A stretch of 37,921 bases of DNA from an uncultured Lutibacter sp. (GTDB taxonomy: Bacteria; Bacteroidota; Bacteroidia; Flavobacteriales; Flavobacteriaceae): the NCBI RefSeq assembly GCF_937891065.1, contig NZ_CALAEQ010000107.1:1-37921 (forward strand), given 5' to 3'. Below, piece by piece: positions 15,586 through 23,661 of the stretch; positions within the stretch are counted from its first letter, which is position 1; the number at the start of each line of letters is the position of its first letter. Made by a program: the position numbers and the translations under genes. The notes beneath the pieces are model-generated. The model saw only the letters and a program-made list of their open reading frames with translations, did no database searches and was not told the origin of the DNA.

Positions 15586-17985
15586 TTAGTTTCTTAAAGG
15601 TTTACCAGTTTTTAACATATGCTCAATTCGCTCTAATGTTTTACGTTCAGTCATTAAACTCATAAAAGCTTCACGTTCCAAGTCTAATAGATATTGTTCT
15701 GAAACCAAAGTAGGTTCAGATAAATCTCCACCAGCCATTACATAACCCAATTTGTTTGCTATTTTTTTATCGTGCTCAGATGCATAATGTCCTTTTTCTA
15801 AACTGTCAGTTCCTACTAAAAACATACCTAAAGCTTGTTGTCCATATACTAATACTTTTTCAGGAGCTGGTTTGGTATAACCATCTTCAAGCATCAAAAT
15901 TGCATGACGTTTTGCAGTTGCAATTTGACGGTCTTTATTAACAACAACAATGTCTTTATGTTTTTTAAAGAAACCTAAATCGAACGCTTCGTGTGCAGAT
16001 GTTGCAACATTAGCCATGGCTACATTTATAAAATAATCACGTAGTTTATTAAGTTTAACATCATCTTTCAATAAACCATCAGAAGCTCTTTTTGCCATTT
16101 CTTTTGAACCAGCTCCACCGGGAATAATTCCTACTCCAAATTCAACTAAACCAATATAAGTTTCAGCAGCAGCAACTACTTTATCTGCGTGCATGCTCAT
16201 TTCACAAGCACCACCAAAAGTGTATCCGTGCGGAGCAATAATTGTTGGACATGATGAATAGCGTAAACGCATAACAGTGTCTTGAAAATATTTTACAGAC
16301 ATATTAAGTTCATCATATTCCTGTTCAATAGCCATCATAAATGCCATTGCTAAATTTGCACCAACTGAAAAGTTAGGAGCTTGATTTCCTAAAATTACTG
16401 CGTCGTATTCAGTTTCAGCTAAATCTATTCCTTTATTTATGGCTTGTAAAACTTCGCCACCTAATGTGTTCATTTTAGATTGAAATTCTACGTTTAAAAC
16501 TCCATCTCCCAAATGTTGAATAGATGCACCTGCATTAGACCAAATTGTTTTAGCTTCTCTAACATTATTTAGAATGATAAAACTATCTTGTCCAGGTATT
16601 TTTTCTTGTTTTTTTGAAGGAACATCATAGAAATACTTAGCTCCTTCTTTTAAAGCGTAGAAAGTCTTATTTCCGGTTTCAAGCATTTCAGTTACCCAAT
16701 TAGCAACAGGAATATTTTCGGCTTGCATTAATTCGATACCTTTTTCAATTCCAATGGAATCCCAAATTTCGAATGGGCCATGTTCCCAACCAAAACCAGC
16801 TTTCATAGCATCATCTAAACGATACAATTCATCTGAAATTTCAGGAATACGATTTTGAACATAACCAAACATTGCTGCAAAATTCTTTCTATAAAATTCA
16901 CCTGCTTTGTCTTTTCCTTTTATAAGCACTCTAAATCTATCAATAACATTATCAATAGTTTTAGTCATTTCAAGTGTTGCAAATTTCGCTTTTTTACTTG
17001 GGCGATATTCAAGTGTGTTTAAATCTAACGATAAAATATTTTTTTGACCGTTTTCAATAACCATTTTGTAAAAACCTTGCTTAGTTTTACTTCCTAACCA
17101 ATTGTTTTCCATCATGGTATTGATGAAGGTTGGTAGTTTAAATAAATCGTGAGCTTCGTCATCAGGACAGTTTTCGTATATTCCGTTAGAAACGTGAACT
17201 AACGTATCTAAACCAACAACATCAACAGTTCTAAAAGTTGCAGATTTTGGTCTACCAATAACTGGACCTGTTAATTTATCAACTTCTTCAACTGTTAAAC
17301 CTAATTCTTTAACTTGATGGAATAAACTCATAATTCCAAAAATTCCAACTCTATTTCCAATAAAAGCAGGTGTATCCTTTGCTAAAACAGATGTTTTTCC
17401 TAAGAATTTTTCACCGTACATCATTAAAAAGTCTGTAACTTCTTGTTTACAGTCTGGTCCAGGAACAACTTCAAATAATTTTAAATAACGAACCGGGTTA
17501 AAAAAGTGTGTTACGGCAAAATGTTGCTTAAAATCATCACTTCTGCCTTCGCTCATAAATTTTATAGGAATACCAGAAGTATTTGAAGAAACTAAAGTAC
17601 CAGGTGTACGATATTTTTCAACTTTTTCAAATACTGATTTTTTAATATCAAGACGCTCAACAACAACTTCAATTACCCAATCAACATCTTTAATTTTAGA
17701 AATATCATCATCTAAGTTCCCAGTGGAAATTCTACTGGCAAATTTTTGATTGTAAATAGGTGACGGTTTAGATTTTAATGAAGCCATTAAACTATCATTA
17801 ACTATTCTGTTTCGTACCACCTTACTTTCTAGTGTAAGTCCTTTTGTTTTTTCTACTGTATTTAATTCACGAGGAACTATATCCAGTAACAAAACTTCTA
17901 CACCAATGTTTGCAAAATGACAGGCAATACCTGATCCCATAATACCGGAACCAATTACAGCTACTTTTTTTATTGGTCTTTTCAT
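15586..17985 (-). CDS. fadN: 3-hydroxyacyl-CoA dehydrogenase/enoyl-CoA hydratase
   Basis: A bifunctional beta-oxidation enzyme of 799 aa with the FadN order: dehydrogenase first, hydratase last, the reverse of E. coli FadB. The NAD-binding GSGIMGSG is at residues 12-19, and the catalytic His lies in THFFNPVRYLKLFEVVPG. A second dehydrogenase C-terminal domain covers about 355-460. The hydratase/crotonase part (about 485-690) has GGACEMSMHADKVVAAAE and GLVEFGVGIIPGGAGSKE with the expected Glu. A helical tail follows. It lies 18 bases after marR and 4 bases before the thiolase gene. The start is ATG at 17983-17985. Confidence 0.94.
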   Translation of the reverse strand: MKRPIKKVAVIGSGIMGSGIACHFANIGVEVLLLDIVPRELNTVEKTKGLTLESKVVRNRIVNDSLMASLKSKPSPIYNQKFASRISTGNLDDDISKIKDVDWVIEVVVERLDIKKSVFEKVEKYRTPGTLVSSNTSGIPIKFMSEGRSDDFKQHFAVTHFFNPVRYLKLFEVVPGPDCKQEVTDFLMMYGEKFLGKTSVLAKDTPAFIGNRVGIFGIMSLFHQVKELGLTVEEVDKLTGPVIGRPKSATFRTVDVVGLDTLVHVSNGIYENCPDDEAHDLFKLPTFINTMMENNWLGSKTKQGFYKMVIENGQKNILSLDLNTLEYRPSKKAKFATLEMTKTIDNVIDRFRVLIKGKDKAGEFYRKNFAAMFGYVQNRIPEISDELYRLDDAMKAGFGWEHGPFEIWDSIGIEKGIELMQAENIPVANWVTEMLETGNKTFYALKEGAKYFYDVPSKKQEKIPGQDSFIILNNVREAKTIWSNAGASIQHLGDGVLNVEFQSKMNTLGGEVLQAINKGIDLAETEYDAVILGNQAPNFSVGANLAMAFMMAIEQEYDELNMSVKYFQDTVMRLRYSSCPTIIAPHGYTFGGACEMSMHADKVVAAAETYIGLVEFGVGIIPGGAGSKEMAKRASDGLLKDDVKLNKLRDYFINVAMANVATSAHEAFDLGFFKKHKDIVVVNKDRQIATAKRHAILMLEDGYTKPAPEKVLVYGQQALGMFLVGTDSLEKGHYASEHDKKIANKLGYVMAGGDLSEPTLVSEQYLLDLEREAFMSLMTERKTLERIEHMLKTGKPLRN

Positions 17986-18003
17986 TGTTTTGAGTTTATA
18001 TTT

Positions 18004-18456
18004 TTATTTAGTCGAATTAATTCCAAAAATCATTTTGTTACTTATTAAATCATTGATCGTTTCAGTAACTTCAAAAAAGTTTTTTATTTTTTCAGCTGAA
18101 ACATGTTCATTAACAGTTTGGTTAAACTTAATAACATATTGTTTTGAGATATTTCTTTTCTCAATACCAAAATCTGTAAGTTTTATAAGAACTCCGCGCC
18201 CATCATTAGGGTTTTTCTCTCTATATATAGCCCCTTTTTCTTCCATGCTTTTTAAAATACGAGAAAGACTTGTAGGTTCCATTCCCATTAATGGGCCTAA
18301 TGAAGTAGATGGCGTTCCTTTTTCTTTATCAATATTTAATAGCACAAAAGCCATTGCCATGGTACTCTCATGTTTTGTGGCCTGTTCATTATACATTTTT
18401 GCTACCATTTGCCATGTAGCTCTTAATGTATGATCGATGGTTTTTTCCTTTTGCAT
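18004..18456 (-). CDS. MarR family transcriptional regulator
   Basis: A 150-aa winged-helix regulator, first gene of the beta-oxidation operon and so its probable autoregulatory control gene. The recognition region LGPLMGMEPTSLSRILKSMEEKGAIYREKNPNDGRG (about 53-88) has the MarR pattern: helix, then SxSRxLxxLExKGxIxRxxxxxDxR wing. Flanking helices form the dimer region. MarR-type proteins often respond to small aromatic or acyl-CoA ligands; the ligand here is inferred to be an acyl-CoA or fatty acid from context only. A TTG at 18462 is in frame; ATG at 18454-18456 is preferred. A short dyad lies 23 bases upstream. Confidence 0.88.
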   Translation of the reverse strand: MQKEKTIDHTLRATWQMVAKMYNEQATKHESTMAMAFVLLNIDKEKGTPSTSLGPLMGMEPTSLSRILKSMEEKGAIYREKNPNDGRGVLIKLTDFGIEKRNISKQYVIKFNQTVNEHVSAEKIKNFFEVTETINDLISNKMIFGINSTK

Positions 18457-18478
18457 TCCCAAATATATATAAAAATAC

Positions 18479-18490
18479 TATGCACGCATA
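18479..18490. promoter_or_regulatory. Candidate MarR operator dyad
   Basis: TATGC-AC-GCATA is a perfect short inverted repeat in the 128-base divergent gap between marR and the 18585 gene. It is the only GC-containing dyad in that gap and sits where an autoregulated MarR protein would bind. With arms of only 5 bases this is tentative. Confidence 0.3.
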
Positions 18491-18584
18491 ATAAATTTTA
18501 AAAAATTATATTGTTGTGTAACTTTTGTTTGTTTATTATCAAAAAAAAGAATAAGTTTAAATCATTAAAATAAATATAAATATT

Positions 18585-19277
18585 ATGGGAACCAGAGAGC
18601 TTATAGGAAAAATTATTATACAAGAGAATATTGATACAGTTGATGAAAATAAAATGCCTAAAACATTTGTTATAAATGTTCCTGATCCTTATAAAAATTA
18701 TTATGGAAGATTTACAGAAGTAGAGAAACCAAACTCCATAATTTTTGTTACTAAAACGCCTAATTCATTTGAGAAAATTTTACGTGTTACGAATAAAATT
18801 AATAAAAAATATGGTTTACAACTTCATGGAGCGAAATGTGAGATAACCATAAAAGATCGTAAATTAAATGGAGTACGAGTAAAAGGAATAATTAAATATC
18901 CTGAAATTGCTCAAATTCAACAATATTATTTTGATGAAGGTTATGATTTTGCCAAAAGTGAAAAATTTCATGATGTTGATGCATTAATTAGAATTAATAG
19001 ATTTATTAATATTGAAGAATTAGAAAAAGGCATCTATCATTCTAAAGATGAAGATGATACCTATTACGTAGAAGTTCCAAAGTATATGACTTGGGAAAAT
19101 TTTAGAAAAATCACCTTTGAAGTCAAAAATAATATTGCAGATAGAAACTATGATATAGCTAAAGGAATTTTATATGAAAATGATGGCATTACTGAAATAT
19201 TACGTATTGTAAAACCTAAGGCTACAGTTGAAATGTTAAAAACAATTCAACAAAAATATATTGATAAACTCATGTGA
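18585..19277 (+). CDS. Hypothetical protein, unrecognised
   Basis: A 230-aa protein with no signal peptide or membrane segment, so cytoplasmic. I recognise no family. It is rich in Lys, Ile and Tyr like the rest of the genome. Two halves may each hold an alpha/beta unit: VPDPYKNYYGRF and VPKYMTWENF open similar-looking stretches near residues 33 and 165, but the match is too weak to call a duplication. It is divergent from marR and lies 77 bases before the ABC transporter genes on the same strand. Codon use looks like the neighbours, so it is probably a real gene of narrow distribution. The start is ATG at 18585. Confidence 0.7.
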   Translation: MGTRELIGKIIIQENIDTVDENKMPKTFVINVPDPYKNYYGRFTEVEKPNSIIFVTKTPNSFEKILRVTNKINKKYGLQLHGAKCEITIKDRKLNGVRVKGIIKYPEIAQIQQYYFDEGYDFAKSEKFHDVDALIRINRFINIEELEKGIYHSKDEDDTYYVEVPKYMTWENFRKITFEVKNNIADRNYDIAKGILYENDGITEILRIVKPKATVEMLKTIQQKYIDKLM

Positions 19278-19354
19278 TTTTTAATTTTAGTAAAAGTTTA
19301 ACCTGTTTCTGATAAAATAAAATTATTTTCGTTCACGGAATCAAAAACTAAAGA

Positions 19355-20284
19355 ATGAAAAATATTTTAACCGTTGAAAATGTATGTAAAAACTATGGAA
19401 GTTTTAAAGCATTAAACAACGTTTCAATTTCAGTGCCTGAAGGAAGCGTATTTGGATTATTAGGTCCTAATGGAGCTGGAAAAACTTCTTTAATAAGAAT
19501 TATTAATCAAATTACCTTACCAGATAGCGGAACCATTTATTTAGATGGTGAAAAATTACAACCGCATCATATTCAGAATATTGGATATTTACCTGAAGAA
19601 CGTGGTTTGTATAAAAGCATGAAAGTAGGTGAGCAGGTATTGTATTTAGCGCAATTAAAAGGAATGTCTAAAACGGAAGCAAAAAAAAAGCTTTCATACT
19701 GGTTTGAAAAATTTGAAATTACAGATTGGTGGGACAAAAAAATTCAGGAACTTTCAAAAGGAATGGCACAAAAAGTACAATTTATTGTTACTGTCTTACA
19801 CACTCCTAAATTGTTAATTTTTGATGAACCATTTAGTGGGTTTGATCCAATTAATGCAAATCTAATTAAAGATGAAATATTACAATTACGTAATGAAGGT
19901 GCTAGTATTATTTTTTCTACGCATAGAATGGAGTCGGTTGAAGAGTTATGCGATAATATTGCATTAATCAATAAATCGAATAAAATATTGGATGGCAAAT
20001 TAAATGATATCAGGCAGCAATATAAAACCAACCAATTTGAAGTTGGACTCTTATGTATTGATAAAGAAACTGTTTATAGCCAGATTAATTCTCAATTTAT
20101 TGTTGAAAAATCAAAATCACCTTCATTTAATAATGATTTAAGACTTTTAATAAGTCTAAAAAATGGTGAAACTTCAAGTAATTTGATTCAATTTTTAAAT
20201 AATAAAGCACAAATAACACATTTCACTGAAGTTATTCCAAGTGTAAATGATATATTTTTAAAAGCAGTTGCAAATAATGGGTAA
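19355..20284 (+). CDS. ABC transporter ATP-binding protein, NatA-like
   Basis: A 309-aa ATPase subunit of an ABC-2 type exporter. Walker A GPNGAGKT is at 37-44, the signature LSKGMAQ at 133-139, Walker B LLIFDEP at 153-159 and the H-loop His190 in FSTHRMES. The signature is LSKGM rather than LSGGQ, a form found in NatA-like subunits. About 80 C-terminal residues form an extra domain (DUF4162-like). NatAB pumps export sodium in Bacillus; the substrate here is not shown by the sequence. Its stop overlaps the permease start by 8 bases, so the two are translationally coupled. Confidence 0.92.
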   Translation: MKNILTVENVCKNYGSFKALNNVSISVPEGSVFGLLGPNGAGKTSLIRIINQITLPDSGTIYLDGEKLQPHHIQNIGYLPEERGLYKSMKVGEQVLYLAQLKGMSKTEAKKKLSYWFEKFEITDWWDKKIQELSKGMAQKVQFIVTVLHTPKLLIFDEPFSGFDPINANLIKDEILQLRNEGASIIFSTHRMESVEELCDNIALINKSNKILDGKLNDIRQQYKTNQFEVGLLCIDKETVYSQINSQFIVEKSKSPSFNNDLRLLISLKNGETSSNLIQFLNNKAQITHFTEVIPSVNDIFLKAVANNG

Positions 20285-21590
20285 ATTAAAATTAATCATA
20301 AAAAGAGAGTTTTTAGCAAAAGTTAAAAATAAATCGTTTATAATTTTAACAATTTTAAGTCCGCTTTTAATGGTAGGGTTATTTTCTTTAATAATTTTTT
20401 TGAATGAGAAAAATAGTGAAGAAATACGTACTGTTGCTTTTGTAGATGAATCACATCAATTAGCTTCAATTTTTGATAATTCAGAGTCTACAAAATATAT
20501 AGATTTAACAGCCTTAGGATTAGATGAAGCTAGAGCAAAAACAAAAGAATTTTATTACGGACTATTATATATTCCACAAAATGATAGTTTAGTGGAGCTT
20601 TCAAAAGGAATTTCTTTTTTTTCTGAAGATTCTCCAAGTTTAAACTTACTGAGTGAAATTGAAAATAAGCTTGAGAAGAAAATTAGAGATTTAAAGATTG
20701 AGCAACTGCATTTTGATATTGATAAAATAAAAGCAACTGAAACCAATGTTGTTATTGTTACTGAAAATTTTTCGGGAGAAAAATCATCAAAAATTGGTAG
20801 TTTGTTAAGAATGGCAGTTGGTGGAGGTTTTGGTTATTTAATATTTATGTTCATTATTATTTATGGAACTTCTGTAATGCGCAGTGTTATTGAGGAAAAA
20901 ACAAGTAGAATTATTGAAGTTATCATTTCATCTGTAAAGCCTTTTCAACTAATGCTTGGTAAAATATTAGGAAATGCCTTGGCAGGTGTTTTACAATTTA
21001 TTATTTGGGCAATTTCAGCAGGTTTAATGCTAACTGCAATAACTTATATTTTTGGTATTGAATCTGCAAGTTCAGGTTCTGCAATGGCACAAATGAATCC
21101 TGAAATAATACAGCAAGTACAAGAAACTTCAACCAATGATTTACAATTAGTACTTCAAGAAATAAAGAATTTACCAATTCTTACCATGTTTTTCTCGTTT
21201 ATTGTTTACTTTTTAGGAGGTTATTTAATCTATAGTTCAATTTATGCAGCTATTGGTGCAGCTGTAGATAGTGAAACAGATACGCAACAATTTATGATGC
21301 CAGTATTAATGCCACTAATTATTGCTATTTATGTTGGTTTTTCGGTTATTGAAAACCCACATGGTCCAATTGCTTTAGGATTTTCATTATTCCCATTAAC
21401 ATCCCCAATTGTAATGTTAATGCGTATTCCATTTGGTGTACCGTGGTGGCAAATAATTACTTCAATGTTATTGTTAATTATTACCTTTATAGTAATAGTT
21501 TGGTTTGCAGCTAAAATATATAGAGTTGGAATTTTAATGTATGGAAAAAAACCAAGTTATAAGGAATTGTATAAATGGTTAAAATATTAA
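20277..21590 (+). CDS. ABC-2 type permease, NatB-like
   Basis: A 437-aa membrane partner of the preceding ATPase. One N-terminal TM segment (about 17-40) is followed by a large extracytoplasmic domain (about 41-165) and then a five- to six-TM block with RSVIEEKTSRIIEVIISSVKP before the membrane region, the hallmark of NatB/YhaP-type ABC-2 permeases. A TTG at 20268 would add three residues; ATG at 20277-20279 is chosen as the natural start, still overlapping the ATPase stop by 8 bases. The MscS gene follows 7 bases later, so all three are likely one transcript. Confidence 0.9.
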   Translation: MGKLKLIIKREFLAKVKNKSFIILTILSPLLMVGLFSLIIFLNEKNSEEIRTVAFVDESHQLASIFDNSESTKYIDLTALGLDEARAKTKEFYYGLLYIPQNDSLVELSKGISFFSEDSPSLNLLSEIENKLEKKIRDLKIEQLHFDIDKIKATETNVVIVTENFSGEKSSKIGSLLRMAVGGGFGYLIFMFIIIYGTSVMRSVIEEKTSRIIEVIISSVKPFQLMLGKILGNALAGVLQFIIWAISAGLMLTAITYIFGIESASSGSAMAQMNPEIIQQVQETSTNDLQLVLQEIKNLPILTMFFSFIVYFLGGYLIYSSIYAAIGAAVDSETDTQQFMMPVLMPLIIAIYVGFSVIENPHGPIALGFSLFPLTSPIVMLMRIPFGVPWWQIITSMLLLIITFIVIVWFAAKIYRVGILMYGKKPSYKELYKWLKY

Positions 21591-21597
21591 ATTTTAA

Positions 21598-22449
21598 ATG
21601 GAAATTATTATAAATATTATTGATAAAATAAAAGACATTTTTAACTATACGCTTAATTTAAGTAGTGATATTCATATTTCAATAAAAGGAATATTACTTA
21701 TTCTTGTAATTTTAGTTTTTACTTCATTTTTATTAAAAATGATAAGAAAGTTAATGACTAATAATCTTCCTAATGAAGATAAAGTTAAATTTGTAACATT
21801 ATTTTCATACGGTAAATGGTTTATTTATGTAGTCATTTTGTTAGTTACATTTCAGACTATTGGAGTAAACGTAACTGCTATTTTTGCTGCTTCTGCTGCA
21901 TTGTTGGTAGGTATTGGTTTGGCATTGCAAACTTTAATTCAAGATATTATTTCAGGTGTTTTTATGATTGTTGATAAATCATTACACATTGGAGATGTTA
22001 TTGAAGTTGAAGGTAGGATGGGTAAAGTTGAAGAAATTAATTTACGAACAACAAGGATTATAACAATTGATAACCGGGTGCTAATTGTGCCAAACCATTT
22101 ATTTTTAACCAATAGTTTGTATAATTACACTTCAAATAGCGAAATAACAAGAGAAAATGTTGAAGTTGGAGTAGCCTATGGAAGTGATTTGCAATTGGTT
22201 AAAAAGATTCTGCATCAAGCTGTTGCCTCGCATAAAGATGTTCTAGAACTCCCTAAACCGGTAGTTTTATTTATGGATTTTGGAGATAGTTCCTTAAATT
22301 TTAAGGTGGCATTTTCTGTAAAAGATAGTTTTAATGCTAGATTTCCAAAAAGTGATATTCGATTCGAAATAGACCGTTTATTTAGAGAAAATAATATTCA
22401 AATACCATTCCCACAAAGAGATTTACACATTTTTCAAGATAAAAAATAA
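21598..22449 (+). CDS. Small-conductance mechanosensitive channel (MscS family)
   Basis: A 283-aa inner-membrane channel that releases solutes on osmotic downshift. Three TM segments lie at about 24-45, 68-90 and 93-125. The pore helix TM3 contains ASAALLVGIGLALQTLIQD, then ISGVFMIVDKSLHIGDVIEV opens the beta domain, with PNHLFLTN further on. The layout and length match E. coli MscS. It starts 7 bases after the permease stop and ends 8 bases before the response-regulator gene. Confidence 0.93.
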   Translation: MEIIINIIDKIKDIFNYTLNLSSDIHISIKGILLILVILVFTSFLLKMIRKLMTNNLPNEDKVKFVTLFSYGKWFIYVVILLVTFQTIGVNVTAIFAASAALLVGIGLALQTLIQDIISGVFMIVDKSLHIGDVIEVEGRMGKVEEINLRTTRIITIDNRVLIVPNHLFLTNSLYNYTSNSEITRENVEVGVAYGSDLQLVKKILHQAVASHKDVLELPKPVVLFMDFGDSSLNFKVAFSVKDSFNARFPKSDIRFEIDRLFRENNIQIPFPQRDLHIFQDKK

Positions 22450-22457
22450 AAATAAAA

Positions 22458-23621
22458 ATGTCAAAAATATTAATAATAGAAGATGAAGCTGCAATTCGCA
22501 GAGTATTAAAAAAAATAATTTCTGAAGAGAACGATACCTACCAAGTTGAAGAAGCTGAAGATGGTTTGGTTGGAATTGATATGATATCTAAATCTGATTT
22601 TGATTTGGTCTTATGCGATATTAAAATGCCGAAAATGGATGGCGTTGAAGTACTTGAAAGAGTTAAAATTTTAAAACCTGAAATTCCAATTGTTATGATT
22701 TCTGGACACGGTGATTTGGATACTGCAGTAAATACAATGCGCTTAGGAGCATTTGATTATATTTCAAAACCACCAGATTTAAACCGTTTATTAAATACCG
22801 TTAGAAACGCACTTGATAAAAAAGAGTTGGTTGTTGAAAATAAACTTTTGAAGAAAAAAGTGAGCAAAAAATATGAGATGATTGGTGATAGTGAAGCTAT
22901 AACTCATATTAAAACAATGATTGAAAAAGTAGCACCAACTGATGCACGTGTATTTATTACAGGGCCAAACGGTACAGGAAAAGAATTAGTAGCACATTGG
23001 TTACACGAAAAAAGCGAAAGAACAAAAGGGCCTATGGTTGAAGTGAACTGCGCAGCAATTCCTTCAGAATTGATTGAAAGCGAGTTGTTTGGTCACGTAA
23101 AAGGTTCATTTACTGGAGCAAATAAAGATAGAGCTGGTAAATTTGAAGCTGCAAATGGTGGAACTATTTTTTTAGACGAAATAGGAGATATGAGTCTTTC
23201 AGCACAAGCTAAAGTTTTAAGAGCTTTACAAGAAAATAAAATTTCACGTGTTGGTAGTGATAAAGATATAAGAGTTGATGTTAGAGTAATAGCAGCAACT
23301 AATAAAGATCTAAAGAAGGAAATTAATGAAGGTAATTTCAGAGAAGATTTGTACCATAGACTTGCTGTAATTTTAATTAATGTTCCAGCTTTGAATGAAA
23401 GAAGAGAGGATATTCCACTTTTAATTCAATTTTTCGCAGAACAAATAGCAAATGAACATGGTACAGCTGTAAAATATTTTTCACAACAGGCAATAGAATT
23501 ATTACAAAATTATGACTGGACAGGGAACATAAGAGAGCTTAGAAATGTAGTTGAGCGGCTTATAATTTTGGGGGAAAAAGAAGTTTCTGAAAACGATGTT
23601 AAATTGTTTGCAAGTAAATAA
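22458..23621 (+). CDS. NtrC-type response regulator without HTH
   Basis: A 387-aa two-domain regulator. A receiver domain (1-118) has phospho-acceptor Asp54 in DLVLCDIKMP and Lys104 in YISKPPD. The AAA+ sigma-54 activator domain (about 140-370) has GPNGTGKE (169-176), the sigma-54 contact loop GSFTGA in place of GAFTGA (216-221) and Walker B TIFLDE (236-241). The protein stops about 17 residues after WTGNIRELRNVVERLIIL, so the Fis-type DNA-binding domain is missing. Enhancer-independent or partner-directed activation is possible. No histidine kinase is nearby. It is the last gene of the plus-strand run, followed at once by a strong hairpin. Confidence 0.92.
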   Translation: MSKILIIEDEAAIRRVLKKIISEENDTYQVEEAEDGLVGIDMISKSDFDLVLCDIKMPKMDGVEVLERVKILKPEIPIVMISGHGDLDTAVNTMRLGAFDYISKPPDLNRLLNTVRNALDKKELVVENKLLKKKVSKKYEMIGDSEAITHIKTMIEKVAPTDARVFITGPNGTGKELVAHWLHEKSERTKGPMVEVNCAAIPSELIESELFGHVKGSFTGANKDRAGKFEAANGGTIFLDEIGDMSLSAQAKVLRALQENKISRVGSDKDIRVDVRVIAATNKDLKKEINEGNFREDLYHRLAVILINVPALNERREDIPLLIQFFAEQIANEHGTAVKYFSQQAIELLQNYDWTGNIRELRNVVERLIILGEKEVSENDVKLFASK

Positions 23622-23661
23622 TAAATTAAAAATCCCGCAATAGCGGGATTTTTAATTTATT
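23620..23661. terminator. Bidirectional terminator, 19-bp stem
   Basis: Arms at 23620-23638 and 23643-23661 are perfect reverse complements with loop AATA; the core is ATCCCGC/GCGGGAT flanked by A-runs and T-runs on both strands. It fills the whole gap between the stop of the response regulator (23619-23621) and the convergent E1 stop (23661-23663), even sharing a base with each. It should stop both transcripts. Confidence 0.9.

Noticed and set aside
18460-18467. Minus-strand TATATTTG as a marR -7 box
   Set aside because: It lies 3 bases from the chosen ATG, so transcription would begin at or after the start codon.
23243-23254. TTTCACGTG sequence resembling a parS half
   Set aside because: The other half does not match TGTTTCACGTGAAACA, and it lies inside the response-regulator coding sequence.
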